Of a stretch of 64,000 nucleotides of DNA, positions 20,379-31,759 are shown one piece after another. This DNA is from Symbiodinium kawagutii (Eukaryota > Sar > Dinophyceae > Suessiales > Symbiodiniaceae), in NCBI GenBank assembly GCA_009767595.1, contig VSDK01012623.1, positions 171,798 through 235,797 on the forward strand, read 5' to 3'. The translations under genes and the position numbers were made by a program. Below the pieces are notes generated by a model. It saw only the letters and a list, made by a program, of their open reading frames with translations, was not told where the DNA came from and searched no databases. The stretch's first letter is position 1, and each line of letters starts with the position of its first letter.

Positions 20379-21650
20379 GAAGAAATTTGAAACTTTTGCA
20401 AAACGCTTCCAGGCCCAACGGCGACACTTGGCCTTCGCGCCAGCCTTCGCTCGAGCCCTGGATTTGGGCTGCGGCAAGGGGCGCCATGCCATGCTGCTGA
20501 GCGACATGGGCTTCGAGGTCCGGGCGCGGTGCGACGCGGTGCCTGGGATCCACCGGGGGATCCTGTGAAGTGCCAGGTGACTGCAGTGGACTGTGATGCC
20601 AACAGCTTGGCGCAACTGCAGCAGCGAAACGGGAAGGTGAAGATTCTGCAAATGGATGTTGAGGAGAAACGCCGCGCCTTTCGCCTCCCAGTGCTTTTGG
20701 ATTCTTCGCCTCGATGTCATCACTACTGCAGAATTGGGAGATATCATAGGCACGAAATGCCAAGTCGAATATGGAAGAGGTGTGTTGAATGCCGCCAGGA
20801 GGAAGATGAATCCTTGAAATCCTTGGGACCCTTTGACGTGGTGTTGGTCGCCAGGTGCCCAGAATTCCGCGGTCAGAAGATTGTTTTCAATTGAAGCGAA
20901 GAGAATTTGAAGGTTCAGTGGTTTCGTGCCTTGTGAGTGATTGTGCCATAGTACACCTTCAGGAACTGGATTTCAAATGAATTTTGGTTGACTAATCTCC
21001 CAACATTTGCCATGAGTATGGTTGGTGTAGGCTAGATTTCAAGGGCTTGGGCGCTTGACTGTCTCTTTGGTGCGACTTAGGTGAACTTTGCTTGCCGGTC
21101 TTTGTTCCCTACGACGCTTGACAGGATTTGTTTCATGTGGCCTTGCCACTGGGAGTTGGTACAGCTGAGCAGTGCAAGTGCATCCAAAGTTGGCCTTGAG
21201 CACACGACTGTCGCAGGAGGGGACCCCATGAGCATATTCAGCATATCATGAGTCAAGAACGAAATGGGCGCCTCAGTTGCCACCCAAAGATGTTCTGACC
21301 ATGTTCACCCATCATTCCATTTTTGTTGGAGAACCATTCGGAACCAGATGTTTTCCTTGAACCCAGCCACATTCGTTGCCTTGAACCTTGGCCCCGCCAG
21401 ATTCGTTGCTTTGAGGCTTCCCAAGCTGCTGAAGGACGACGGGATCTTCATCTTCGAATCCTGGGCCCAGGGCAACGAGAGCTATGCCACGCCCAAGGAC
21501 CCCAAGGTTCCCGGGGCGAAGCACTGAGATGTGCAGCTGCCACAGTGTGACGGCCAGGCACTGGAAGGGCTCCTCCGACCCAACGAGTTGTTGGATCTGT
21601 GCCGTGACTTCACTGTGTGCCTTTGCCGAAGGGACCAATTTTCAACCGTG
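20379..21650 (+). CDS. Class I SAM-dependent methyltransferase (multi-exon)
   Basis: Frame-consistent exons: 20379-20517, 20577-20663, 20799-20854, 21401-21506, and a last piece from ~21537 to ~21640 with unresolved ends. The product carries motif I ALDLGCGKGRHAMLLSDMGF (SAM-binding glycine loop), motif II VTAVDCDANSL (acidic residue for the ribose hydroxyls), a motif III-like LQMDVEE, motif IV FDVVLVARF, and a post-motif strand LLKDDGIFIFES followed by LLRPNELLDL. This order fits small bacterial-type methyltransferases such as the TehB/Methyltransf_11 group; the substrate is unknown. Donors are GT (20518), GA (20664), GT (20855) and GT (21507). The second intron is 135 nt, a multiple of three, so reading through it leaves the frame open. 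The upstream exon(s) and start codon were not found. Confidence 0.7.
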
Positions 21651-21699
21651 CACGGAATTTCAAGATTTTTGTGGGGGTCCCAAAGGGCCATAGGTATTA

Positions 21700-22194
21700 C
21701 AAGGTCAGCGCTTCATTTGTTCAGTTTCCATGCGGTTCCGCTTCTTTTGCTTGCAACATGCCTCCAGCTCCAGTATCCTCCAGATCGATCGGAGGTTGGC
21801 CTATTCGCACGGACTTCAAGAAGACTACGAGGGGAGGGACTGCGTGAAGCAAATGATTTGCTGCAAAAAGACCCGGCCACCAGGAGAATCAGAGACATCA
21901 GTGCAGCCTTTGGTGCTTTGAAGATGTTTTGCCTAAAGATCAACTGGCTGGTCGTTGGGAGGGAGGGGTTGGGAACAAAGGGGGTGCGGTTTGGAGCTCC
22001 CAGGAGTGGCCAAGTGGCAGAGCCATAGCAGCATGACAGCCATATCCAACGACTCGGCAGACGCGACACTCAGGAGTTCCTTCGGCTGGTCCTTTGGCGC
22101 AGCTGTTGCGAGGAGATGCCTCCTTCCTGGAGGCTGCCGGATGCTGCGAGCTTAACATGAACCAAAAAAGGAACTCATTATCACTGTGTATACA
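21700..22194. other. Non-coding stretch
   Basis: Apparent ORFs on both strands show no family features. Nothing else is recognised. Confidence 0.3.
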
Positions 22195-22197
22195 TAT

Positions 22198-22265
<68 letters not shown>
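22195..22265. repeat. (ATC)n microsatellite
   Basis: About 23 units of ATC. The poly-Asp and poly-Ser frames over it are low-complexity artefacts. Confidence 0.95.
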
Positions 22266-23002
22266 TTTCGGTGTCAACTTTCTTGTGGCTGAAGTGACAC
22301 CTTAATGGCTTTCCGTCAGACCTGTGCCATGCAGGAGCCAGCCTTTGGCAAAAGCTGGGTCCATGAAGCGGCTGCTTTGGAACATTTAGAGCTTGACTTT
22401 GGTGTGGAGGACGGTGGGTGACATGGTACTGGGCATAGCTCAACATCGGTTAACCTTTTTTAGGTTGATCAACAGATTCCTAAATCATTAGAAGACTATC
22501 GTTGTAACTGATTGACATTAAGTTCACGTTTAGTCTCGCGTGAATTGGCCACTGCCAACGTTTGCTCTCGACCAATCAGCTGTGTTGAGTGATGAATTGT
22601 TAATGGACTTGATGCTTTAAAGCATGTTCGCCCCAAGGACCTCATTCGCTCACCCTCTAAATCGAGACAGATGGGATGGATGGGCGATTTCCCGAAAGGT
22701 CAAGATGGCTCTTAGGTTTTTAGAATGTTGAGGGTCTAGGCTTTAAGGCTTTTTTATCGTTCAGGTGGGAAGTCACAAACAACCATCCTGCACAGACTTT
22801 AAGCATAGGGGAAGGGAAACCTCCGACACGCGAACGGAGCTACTCGTACTATGTCCGTCGGTGGTTCAATCACCAGCTAGTTCACCATCCTCGGCAGTTC
22901 CTCCACAGATCTCACAGTCCGTATCATTGTTGGTTCTCCTTGAATTAACCACTGGCAACCATCGTGAACCATCATTCCATCATTGCCCACAAGTGATATG
23001 AC

Positions 23003-23108
23003 TGGGAGTTTCTCAAAATGGGGGTACCCCCAAAATGGTAGGTTTATTGCTGGAAATGGTGAACTAGATGATAACGAGGGGTGCTCATGGATTGGAAACA
23101 TCCCCCCA
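23003..23108. mobile_element. MITE family A, copy 5
   Basis: Left end TGGGAGTTTCTCAAAATGGGGGTACCCCC is well kept. The right end is diverged (GGATTGGAAACATCCCCCCA). Confidence 0.65.
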
Positions 23109-23146
23109 TAGTAAACGACCCTATAAGATAGATGGTTATAGCTGGA

Positions 23147-23254
23147 TATGGCAGTGGATCCAAACCCTATACCCAGGGTTCCCCTATGGTGAATGATTGT
23201 TGGTTATTATCCCCCATTAGTTGGTTGGTTAACTGCTTGACCCAGCTCGCCATA
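23147..23254. mobile_element. MITE family B, copy 3
   Basis: Begins TATGGCAGTGGATCCAAACC and ends CTGCTTGACCCAGCTCGCCATA, with the GGTTATTATCCCCCATTAG interior. Same orientation as the copy at 20253. Confidence 0.75.
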
Positions 23255-23670
23255 GAGCTCGGTCCATTGGTGGCTGGTCACTGGCTGAATCTTCTTCACT
23301 AGGAGCTCCTGAAGTTGCTCACCGGATACGATCCTGCAGCTGCAAGGAAGGAGTATCTGGCCCGGAGCCCTGGAGCGGGGCGCGACACCGCTCCTTAGGG
23401 GCAGCAAGAGACACCTCAACCCAGGAAGGGTCCCATTTGAGGTTTTCAGGAAAGGTGCTCTCGCTTTTGACCTGTCCTTATTCAAGTATTGGGTAGCCTT
23501 TTTGGACGTAGGACACCCATCATACACCTTTTTTTGGCTCCAACGGGGGGAGTTATCAACCCTGGGTATCGGTCATGAGTCGCAGTGCAATGCTGTGGAA
23601 TCATTGGATTTTAGTACCAGCATCTTGAAGTACGAAGTCATTTTGGTACTGAAGCGGTGAAGCAGCTTCA

Positions 23671-23691
23671 GCCGTTCTGATTTTGGCTCAG
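23671..23691 (+). other. Probable spliced-leader relic
   Basis: Positions 23672-23692 align without gaps to the conserved dinoflagellate spliced leader: the first four bases CCGT match, four do not, then an 11-base run ATTTTGGCTCA matches, giving about 15 of 21. It lies ~60 bp upstream of the ATG of an intronless gene. A relic leader embedded in genomic DNA is the known hallmark of mRNA recycling in dinoflagellates. Confidence 0.55.
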
Positions 23692-23750
23692 ACTTTATTC
23701 ACTTCTTCACCGTTTTACTAGTGAGAGCTTTGCGGTGCCGCTTAGCCTCA

Positions 23751-24821
23751 ATGGTTTGGCTTTGGCCTTGCTTTGTGGCCCTCGTGGCTGCAGATGCAGA
23801 GGTTTGTCAAAGCTCCCGGGCTTCAAGTTTGTTGCAGACCTCGAAGATGGGACCTGGGGCCTTACCTCATTCAGTGGATTCAAAGCAGGTCCTTTGGCTC
23901 ACAGGTGTATCTTTGGCCTCGCGCTGCGATCACGACACGTACCTGGACCAATATGAAATCGCGTTGCTCTCGTGGAAAAATTCCAACAATTCCGCCTTTG
24001 ATCCATATCTTATGATCCATCTTCCTGCAGGGGAGGTGTTGCCTGAGTCCACCCGCAATCGTTTGGGCCGCTTTGAGCAGATTGGTGGCCATGTGGTTTT
24101 TCATACCTTATCTGTCATAGATGATTTGAAAGCCAACCTCCACAGCATGCGGCAGACAGATGATGTTGAAGCAGACTGCGTTGCGGGAAGTTTCCTCCGC
24201 CTCGAAATTCCACGCATTGTATCCGAACAGAACTTGCTACAAGCACATCACAACAAAGACTACGTACTTTGCACGGACTCCGACATCATGTGGTGGCGCA
24301 AAGTCCCAGTGCAGGAATTTTTATCGGGGGTCCCATCTCAGAAATTTTCTGTAGCCTTTTCTGGGCAAGCTTTCAAAGAGAACAGCCCAGTGAATGTTGG
24401 AGTTATGCTGATGGACTTGAAGAACTATCAGCAGGACATGGTCAAGCTCCTGGCATCCATCCCTTCAAGCGTTTCAGGTTTGGATCAAGCCGTGATCCAT
24501 CAGTTCTATCAGCACCATCCTGGTCAGTCAGCTTGGTCGGTAATATGGAACTATCGGATGTTTTGGAATGGCCGCGATCCAGTGGCTATTGTGCACTACT
24601 GGGGTCTCAAGCCATCCAAGGGCCTGGACTGTTTCATCGAACGACGAAACCTGATGGGTTGCCCGCCCATTGAAGGAGGCCTGATCCCAACGGGTCAGCG
24701 GCAGCAATTTCAAATGCAGGCCTTGGAGCTTGCTCTGTCGGAAGATCATCAGCTGAGTTTTATGAAGCAAGCTGTCCTGAGATACCAGAAGTTTCATGCC
24801 TTGATCGGTGCCCCAGCCTGA
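23751..24821 (+). CDS. GT8-like glycosyltransferase, intronless, secreted
   Basis: I take ATG 23751 as start; a GTG 30 nt upstream is in frame, but the ATG gives an immediate signal peptide (MVWLWPCFVALVAADA). The protein is 356 residues. It shows a nucleotide-sugar transferase core: the metal-binding DxD in VLCTDSDIMWW (Asp176, Asp178), the acceptor-side strand NVGVMLMDL (215-223), GLDQAVIHQFY (243-253), and HYWGLKPSKG (282-291), the His-x-x-Gly-x-Lys-Pro signature of family 8-type enzymes. It would act in the secretory pathway, moving a sugar onto a glycan or protein; donor and acceptor are unknown. Unlike the neighbouring genes it has no introns, and a spliced-leader-like sequence lies just upstream, so it is probably a retroposed copy. 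Confidence 0.75.
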   Translation: MVWLWPCFVALVAADAEVCQSSRASSLLQTSKMGPGALPHSVDSKQVLWLTGVSLASRCDHDTYLDQYEIALLSWKNSNNSAFDPYLMIHLPAGEVLPESTRNRLGRFEQIGGHVVFHTLSVIDDLKANLHSMRQTDDVEADCVAGSFLRLEIPRIVSEQNLLQAHHNKDYVLCTDSDIMWWRKVPVQEFLSGVPSQKFSVAFSGQAFKENSPVNVGVMLMDLKNYQQDMVKLLASIPSSVSGLDQAVIHQFYQHHPGQSAWSVIWNYRMFWNGRDPVAIVHYWGLKPSKGLDCFIERRNLMGCPPIEGGLIPTGQRQQFQMQALELALSEDHQLSFMKQAVLRYQKFHALIGAPA

Positions 24822-25510
24822 CCCTTGAGAGTCGCAAAACGGCGTTTTGATTCGACAGGCTTCTGTTAGCTTCCCGATCGGGCGGTCGAGAAGGGATAGG
24901 TTGGGGCTAATACAGGTGATTCATCACTCCCTGTTAGACATCTAGCTACTGTGGTTTCACAGCAGGTATTTAGGCAAAACTCTTGATATATCTTGATATG
25001 AGTTGACTTCAGCAATCTCTGGATGTGTGCACTTATTCTTTTAACGTACGCATTTGCATATGTAACTATGTATGTATACTTGCACCTGCATGTGAACCGG
25101 CACTGTGCATCTCTATGCGCATATAAGCACAGACGCAGTCCACCGAGATCCATATTTGCATCTTTGTCGAGATTCAGGTGGAGATGCAGATGTCACGAGC
25201 GTTTACATTTGCTAGTTCGCATTGTTTTATGATGTTTTCATATTTTTTCTGACCGACATGCTCATGTGGGTGTAAATGCTTGACTGCACGCCAGTTCGGG
25301 ACATGTTCGGTCGCATTTCTATAGATGTTGACCGCTAGAACCGAGGCGCAAACCTCGCGTTTAGGGCCATTCTTACCCGCCATTTAGTCAAGGTGAATTA
25401 ACCACCATGATTCGCCCATGAGGTTGACCACAATTCACCATCATGCTTCACCCGTTAACCACCTATAGCCAAAGGTTAGTTCCCATGAGGCACCATTGGC
25501 CACCACGATT
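24822..25510. other. Non-coding stretch
   Basis: No gene is recognised. A degraded CACCATGATT-type minisatellite lies near 25395-25465 (CACCATGATTCGCCC, CACCATCATGCTTCACCC). Confidence 0.35.
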
Positions 25511-25547
25511 CCCCCATGGCCAACGGGAGAACGCCAAGGCTTGCATG

Positions 25548-25672
25548 GAATCTTCGCAGCCAGCCGCCCTATGGGACGTGGTGCTGGTGCGACGAATTGC
25601 TGGTGCCACGGACGGCCCAAGGGTGGCACGGAGGAAGTTTCCTGAGAGGTTTTGGGATGATGATAAAACACA
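25548..25672 (+). CDS. Exon-like segment, unassigned
   Basis: One + strand frame reads MESSQPAALWDVVLVRRIAG…RKFPERFWDDDK with no stop, then runs into a family B left terminus (ATGGCTGTGGGTCAA). Protein-like, but no family is recognised. The other frames are also open, so support is modest. Confidence 0.25.
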
Positions 25673-25745
25673 TGGCTGTGGGTCAATATCAATCAACCAA
25701 CTAATGGGGATTTCCACCAACAGAACAAGGGAAACCAATGGTTAA
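25671..25745. mobile_element. MITE family B, left half
   Basis: Starts CATGGCTGTGGGTCAATATC and keeps the AACAAGGGAAACCAATGGTTAAT block, but lacks the right terminal repeat. Confidence 0.55.
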
Positions 25746-25839
25746 TAGTGGGGATGATGATGAGATATATGATGAAACTATCAGGAAAACCCTATCGGAT
25801 GGTTAACAATGATCATTTTCATCATATCTGATGATTAGA

Positions 25840-25955
25840 TATGGCTGTGGGTAAATATTACCCAGCCAATAATGGTAAGAATTAACCAACAATTTCATAG
25901 GGAAAACAATGGTTAATGATGGGAACCAGGGGTAGAGGGTTTTGACCCGTGGCCG
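25840..25955. mobile_element. MITE family B, copy 4
   Basis: TATGGCTGTGGGTAAATATT to GGTTTTGACCCGTGGCC. Both terminal repeats are recognisable, with two or three substitutions. Confidence 0.75.
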
Positions 25956-26368
25956 AGGGTTAGCAATGATGAAAATGAATTGAGAGATGAGGAACAATAA
26001 GGAGAAATGATGAAGAGAAATGAATGATGAAAATCAATTGAGATGACGAAAGGATTCATGATCAGATATGATGCGGATGAACAATGATGAAAATAATTGA
26101 GAAACGACTGAGAACCGATGGACAAGTATTGAGAAACCATTGAGAATCGATGAATGTTACGAATGATTAGACATGATTCGTGGTACGGCCACCATCCTTG
26201 GAGGTGGGTGCGATTTGCCACTTCGAAGTCGCTCATGATAGTGATGGTTGATGATGGCTAATGGTGCGTAAGGACGCTTGATGCCGCATACTGGTCAACA
26301 ATGTTGAATTCCGAACGATGGCTGATCGTGGTTGATCACCTTGAGCACTCTGGAAGTTCAATCTGGTG

Positions 26369-26540
26369 GTTTTCCAAGCCATAGGGAACCCCCAAAGTTA
26401 TGATTGCTTTGTTGCTATCAATGCTGAATAAACTGGGTGACGTAGGGGTACCAGTACGAACTGAGAGGCCCAAGTACAGTTATATCTACCCTACCTATGG
26501 TCACCTAGGGGTACCCTGATGAACTGAGAAATCACCTTGG
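26369..26540. mobile_element. Expanded, degenerate family A element
   Basis: Begins GGTGGTTTTCCAAGCCATAGG and ends TAGGGGTACCCTGATGAACTGAGAAATCACC. An internal GTAGGGGTACCAGTACGAACTGAGA repeats the right-end block, so the right half seems duplicated. Confidence 0.45.
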
Positions 26541-26544
26541 TGAT

Positions 26545-26754
26545 CTGCCAAGAGAGATGCCTCAAGGGACAACCCTCAAGGGTCTGCAGTTTCTTCAGGA
26601 GACCCTGAAGCCTCAAGAGGTCAAGGATTTCCTCAGCACTGCCGACATGAAAACCACGGAGGATGTCTTGAAACGAGGTGAAGGCCAGGCGCTGGGCTTG
26701 GGCGCCAGTCATGGGTTTTCCACGGTGGGGCCAGCTGATAAGTCAGTGGGGTAA
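26545..26754 (+). CDS. Exon-like segment, unassigned
   Basis: A frame from ~26545 reads MPQGTTLKGLQFLQETLKPQ…VKDFLSTADMKTTEDVLKRG with a strongly helical, non-repetitive composition. It directly follows a family A element, as do other exons in this window. No family is recognised, and the 3' limit (stop at 26752) may be read-through into an intron. Confidence 0.4.
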   Translation: MPREMPQGTTLKGLQFLQETLKPQEVKDFLSTADMKTTEDVLKRGEGQALGLGASHGFSTVGPADKSVG

Positions 26755-27622
26755 CTACTAGCTGTGGCAGATACCACTAGTTAACATGTTGGGGTAAACA
26801 GCTACTAGTTAACAAATCGGATGTTTCGGTAACTAACTGCTATTTAAAAGAAAATCGAAACCAACATGACCAACTTACTCCGTTCCCCAAATCCATCAGT
26901 TGCACTCTACAACGAACGGACCCATTCAAATAGCGTGAATTCTGCAATCTTCTAGGTTCGCTGGGCTGATCCTCATGCATGAGGACAGCGTGCATGCAGA
27001 GTGGCATTTTTCCACAACACCAACAGACAGAAATGCAGACTGAATCCATTCAATAAGAATGAGAAAACAAACAGAATCAGAGAGACACATAGACAAATAC
27101 GTAATCATGCCAGAGCGAGAGTTAGAGAGAGATGAATCTGTAGAATATGTGGATCAACAAATTCCGTATCCATCGATTTCTACGATGTCTACCAGTTGCA
27201 CATGGGGAAACCGCCCAAAATGGTTGATTTACTACTGATGCTTAATAAAGGATGAGCAATACTGGTTACACTTTATAAATCATTAAGGACGGATTTCTTC
27301 AAATGGTTTGATTTACAGCCTACAGCTATACATGCTCAATACAGAATAATACTGGTAAATCATTCTGATTGATTTCTTACCTTAAATGAGAACTGGGGGT
27401 ACCCCAAAGTGCCTCAAAAAACTGCCGGCTATTGGCAACTGCCTTGGGAAACCCGCGGGTGGCACAGCTCAGGCTGGACCTTGGTGGTTTCGCAGCTCCA
27501 GGGCGTTCCTGGCCTCGCTGAGTTGGGTCAGAGGCTGTTCGCAGCGACAGGACGGGCGCTGCCGGGGCGACTTGGGCGGAACGCGGATGGCTGCGACCCG
27601 TGACAGGTGGATGTTAGGAGAG

Positions 27623-27729
27623 GTGGCTGTGGGTCAATATTAACCATTAATAATAACCAACAAGATTGTGGGGAAAACAATGGTTAATGATGGGAACCAG
27701 GGGGACTAAGGGTTTTGACCCATAGCCAG
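27623..27729. mobile_element. MITE family B, copy 5
   Basis: GTGGCTGTGGGTCAATATTA to GGTTTTGACCCATAGCCA, with the family interior GGGGAAAACAATGGTTAATG. Confidence 0.85.
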
Positions 27730-27976
27730 GTCGCTGGGCAGTGAAATGGTCAGAATCTTATGATTCGCAGGGCATTAGCCATCATTCAATGAAGTGGACA
27801 TTACCCATCATGATTAGTTGGGCAGTGAATGATGGGTAATATGGGTTCAATGGTCAGAATGCTTCAGAATGGATGGTCGGAATTAAGAATAAGGAGTGAA
27901 GAATGGTACTAACCCCCACAAAAAGAACAAGAAGCTAGCGGGCAGGGCAGACGTGGGAATGGTTTATCTTGGAATT

Positions 27977-28090
27977 ATGGTTATTTCTCAAGATCGGGGT
28001 ACCCCAAAAATGGTTGGTCCACTACTATACATGGTTACCATTAAGGATGATAACTGGGGGACCCTATACCATGGCTCAAGACACCCATGG
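27977..28090. mobile_element. MITE family A, copy 6
   Basis: Left end ATGGTTATTTCTCAAGATCGGGGTACCCC; the right end is diverged (GGGGGACCCTATACCATGGCTCAAGACACCCAT). Confidence 0.6.
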
Positions 28091-28209
28091 CTATGATCAT
28101 CCAGGGCTACGATTGCTGGGTCCAGCTGGCCTGGAAGGTCCACGAAGGTTGGCCAACGACCACCAGCCATGCGCTACGCAGCGCCAGGACTGGGAGGAGG
28201 TATCAACGC

Positions 28210-29400
28210 CTATTTGACGCCTCCAGGTGACATGGCAGAGAGCATCAGCACGCACCTGGACATGCTTTGACTGCACTTGTTGTGTGCAGATGTTTTTTAC
28301 ATATGTTTTATTTATTGAAGTTGTTTAAAATATTTATTACATGCATGTGTCGCTTTTTATTTACCTTTGTATGTTTATGCAAGCATCTATGTACAAATCT
28401 GTGTCAAAATCACCTGACGTAGCCCGTCTCTGACGTTTGCCATGCCTTTGTCATGGCCAACGTTTTGAACTGTGGCCATGGGGCTGGGCTCGCTTGCTAA
28501 GGGTCCATTGGAAAGCCGCCTCATATCGACGACCATGACGTGGTGGTGCTGCATCTCGGAACGGAAAACTGCTCATGGAGAGGGACAACGCATACCATCG
28601 CATACCAATCATCAATTAGTATCAACCAAAATGGCTAATTCATAATCATAATCAATCAGAATTTACTGATGTCAGCCAATCACTTTCGTTTTTAATTCTG
28701 ATCCACCATGATCAGCCATCATTGGCGTTGATCATCCCCACGGGTGATCATCAACCATGATTTCACAATTTGTAAACTATTGGCTAACATGATGAAGCAT
28801 TCCCGAAGCCATCATCACTATTATTCACATTTATTTTCCACTAGTTCGCCACCAGTATCCACAATTCATCATCACTCTTGGACCCCGCAAAAAAAAGAAA
28901 AAAACTAACCCCAAACTTTTGAAGCAGATTACCATCATATCAACCACCACGATTCACCCAACCATCCAACTTCAGCAACCATTGGATGTTATTGGCATGT
29001 TGGTGGTTCCGTGAGGCAGTTGTCGGGATCCAAGTGCTGGACACTTTTGGAGGATCCTCGACGAGAAGTGACTCTGGCGCCCAAGGACGTGATGTATTTG
29101 CCACAAGGCGCCCGAAGATGTCAGGCTAAAAAAAATGCCGTACCTGAGACATGCCAGTGGCAGCTGGAATAAGCTTGGAAGGTTGAGGAGAATAAGCTTG
29201 GAAGGTTGAGGAGAAAGAGGTAGCAAGGCACACGAAGATGACACCGAAGATGCTGGTCCACGCTGGTTTTTTGCATCGTTTTCCGATTCAGAGATTTCCT
29301 TCCATGTTTGAGCACATTTTCGGATGCTTTCTTATGCTCTCTTTTCCATGAGTTCATGCTTGTGTCCATTGTTTTCCCATGTTTTTGTATGTCATGTCCT
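28210..29400. other. AT-rich non-coding stretch
   Basis: No gene is recognised. 28600-28980 holds a loose series of ATCA/ACCATGATT-type motifs on both strands (old minisatellite). At 29156-29220 a 27-bp unit AATAAGCTTGGAAGGTTGAGGAG is present twice in tandem. Confidence 0.4.
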
Positions 29401-29410
29401 GCTCTGCGCC

Positions 29411-29570
29411 AGGTATCCCACATCATGCAGCTGCGCTGGCGGTGCATGACCCATCCTTGCACTTGGCCGTGGCCCTACATCGGCGCCCTATGTCGCTCAG
29501 CAGTGTACTGGCTGCTTTGCTCACGCTGCGTAAATTGGAGCCTTGGACGATTCGAGCACGGCTTTGTTGA
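29411..29570 (+). CDS. Exon-like helical segment, unassigned
   Basis: One frame reads GIPHHAAALAVHDPSLHLAV…RPMSLSSVLAALLTLRKLEP with a plausible acceptor (GCGCCAG) in front. The Ala/Leu-rich helical pattern is like the HPR/RAP-type repeat proteins further right, but no repeat consensus is clear. Ends at a stop at 29568. Confidence 0.35.
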
Positions 29571-30758
29571 GCATCATTTGTGTTTGTTGATCGTTGATGG
29601 TAGCTACCTTAGGCTGAAGTCATTTGTTCTATTCCAATGAAGGAATTGCAAGGAGATTTCAAAGAGATTTGGCGTGGTCCCCCTGATTCTGGAAGCTCAC
29701 TTTGTAGCCGTCCGTGGATGATGCACCAAGGACCCCGGGACCGGAGCTATGCTTCCAGTGACCTGGTAGCACCCGGTAGTGAGATCCGTTTCAGCACTGG
29801 CCATGCGCTCCCAGGCATCTCTGGTTGAAGAGATGGAAAGCCGAACTCAGTCGTTTTCAGCCTTCGGAGCCCGAGAGCATTGGTTGAACCAACTGCTGCC
29901 AATGCACTTGGCTTTGGCGCCTCGGCTGTGAACAGATTGAAGAAAGTTAAGAGAAGATGAATGTATTTGAGATGACGGAAGATGAGAAAACAAAGGAAGT
30001 AAGAAGAATAGAGAGAGAGAGAGAGGATGAAGCAATTCATCCGAAAAGTGGTTGAACACGTTCAGTTGTGAATGGAACTTCCATGACAAACATTGAACCC
30101 TGTTGTGGGTCGCTCAGGTCAAGGCGTTGGCACCTGAGGATCTGGAAACAGGAGCGGCATCGATTACATCCAGTGACCGCTCCAATGTCCATAACACTGC
30201 CAATGGTCTCCCAGTTGACCTAAAACCATAGAAATACATTGAGAAATACATTCTGAAACCCATTGAAATCGATAAAATATAGCTGTATAAATATGTATAA
30301 ATAGCTTCCATAGATTTACATGATCCCATTTACCTCATATAGCGCTTCACTTCCATAAGATTTAGCTTCAAGCCACCTACCTAATCGCTTCCTCTCATCC
30401 CGCGAGGCGTTCTGGATGGCTTCTCTGCATTGCTGCGACGTCGAGTGCTGGACCTGGCAGAAGTGATCCGGAGCCAAGGCGCGATGACAGGAAATCAACA
30501 TGGAAAAAATATGGGTACGGTATGGGTCAATATTAATGTGGCTACTAATCATAATTAACCGGTATTATCTGTTGAGGGGCGAGCGACTTTCACTGGTGGA
30601 GCACTCAGATGCGATAACTCAGATTTGTGGTTAACATTGGCTATATTGGGGTACTAATGTTGGCTAACTTTGGATAATTTGGTTGCTAATGTTGGTTAAT
30701 GGTTCATATGAGTTCCAATATTGATTCTCAGATTTATGGTTTACTAGTGTTGGTTAAT

Positions 30759-30876
30759 ATGGCTGTGGGTCAATATTAACCCAACAACAATGGGGGATAA
30801 TAACCAACAACAGTAGTAGGAAATCAATGATTAATGATGGGGAACCAGGGGTACAGGGTTTTGACCCACAGCCATA
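30759..30876. mobile_element. MITE family B, copy 6 (near-perfect termini)
   Basis: Left ATGGCTGTGGGTCAA and right TTGACCCACAGCCAT are exact inverse complements over 15 bp. This is the best copy to define the family. It carries GGGGGATAATAACCAACAAC and GGTACAGGG blocks shared with the other copies. Confidence 0.9.
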
Positions 30877-30879
30877 TGG

Positions 30880-31515
30880 CTAGTCACTTGCTCTGAATAT
30901 CTTAAGAAATAGCTTAGAGAAATGATTTAGCTATGCATATGTTTCTCCCAATTCTGAGGAAAACCCCTTTAGTCAACATTATGGTGGGTTCTTAGAATTA
31001 GGAACCCAAAGGTTGACTATACTACTATACTATGAAAGATGTTTTTGTTTTTCAACTATATGACTATATGCGTAGTGTAAATGTTCGTACATGAAGTATG
31101 AACAGAGCAGCTATTTGAACATGCATATTCAAAAGATAGAACATCCATGAACATCCAACATATACATAATAACTAAATATTTAGATGTAGATATTCAATT
31201 GATATCTGGGAAATATTGTTGGAGACATTTATACTTGATAACATTGAAAAATCTGTAGCAAATAGATACACATGAAATAAGACTTACAAACAAGGTTGTA
31301 AATCTTGCGTTGTCATCATTCCCTACGTAGAAACATTATGGAGTAGAAACATTTCTTTTCTAGAAGCAGTATAGATTTTGGAAACATCATTCTGAATTAG
31401 AAACATCTAAAAAGAAAATAAGAATATTTGTGTGGTGAAGATAAATTGCAGAAACATAAGAATTTGTTGTAAACATGTTTTGACAATGACACAAGTACCT
31501 ATAATACAAAGTATA
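30880..31515. other. AT-rich non-coding stretch
   Basis: No gene is recognised. Several GAAACAT-containing short repeats (GTAGAAACAT, TTAGAAACATC) occur between 31330 and 31460. Confidence 0.35.
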
Positions 31516-31615
31516 CTGGCTGGTTTTAGACATTTTTTTATTCTCCCCACTATTTTACAAATCAAATGATTGGTTGGTTGACTCATATTTTTCATTGGAG
31601 TTGAAACCGCCAACA
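31516..31615. mobile_element. MITE family C, copy 2
   Basis: CTGGCTGGTTTTAGACATTT to GGAGTTGAAACCGCCAAC, with the family interior ATGATTGGTTGGTTGACT. Confidence 0.7.
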
Positions 31616-31759
31616 AGTACTCGTAAATATGTACCAATGGGTGCCTCCATTGCGAGGATGCAGTCAGCATTGCAATCATCCCAAAATCAAAAGGACGTAA
31701 GGACGACCATTTGTAGGAGCGGGTGCGAGCGATCCAAGTTATCCATCATCAATCTATAT

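Noticed and set aside
20341..20379. A spliced-leader relic at CCATAGCCATTTGTCC
   Set aside because: The bases belong to the conserved right end of a family B element, so the resemblance is coincidental.
21940..22446. A 168-codon minus-strand ORF with poly-Asp
   Set aside because: Created by the (ATC)n microsatellite at 22195-22265; flanks show no protein motif.
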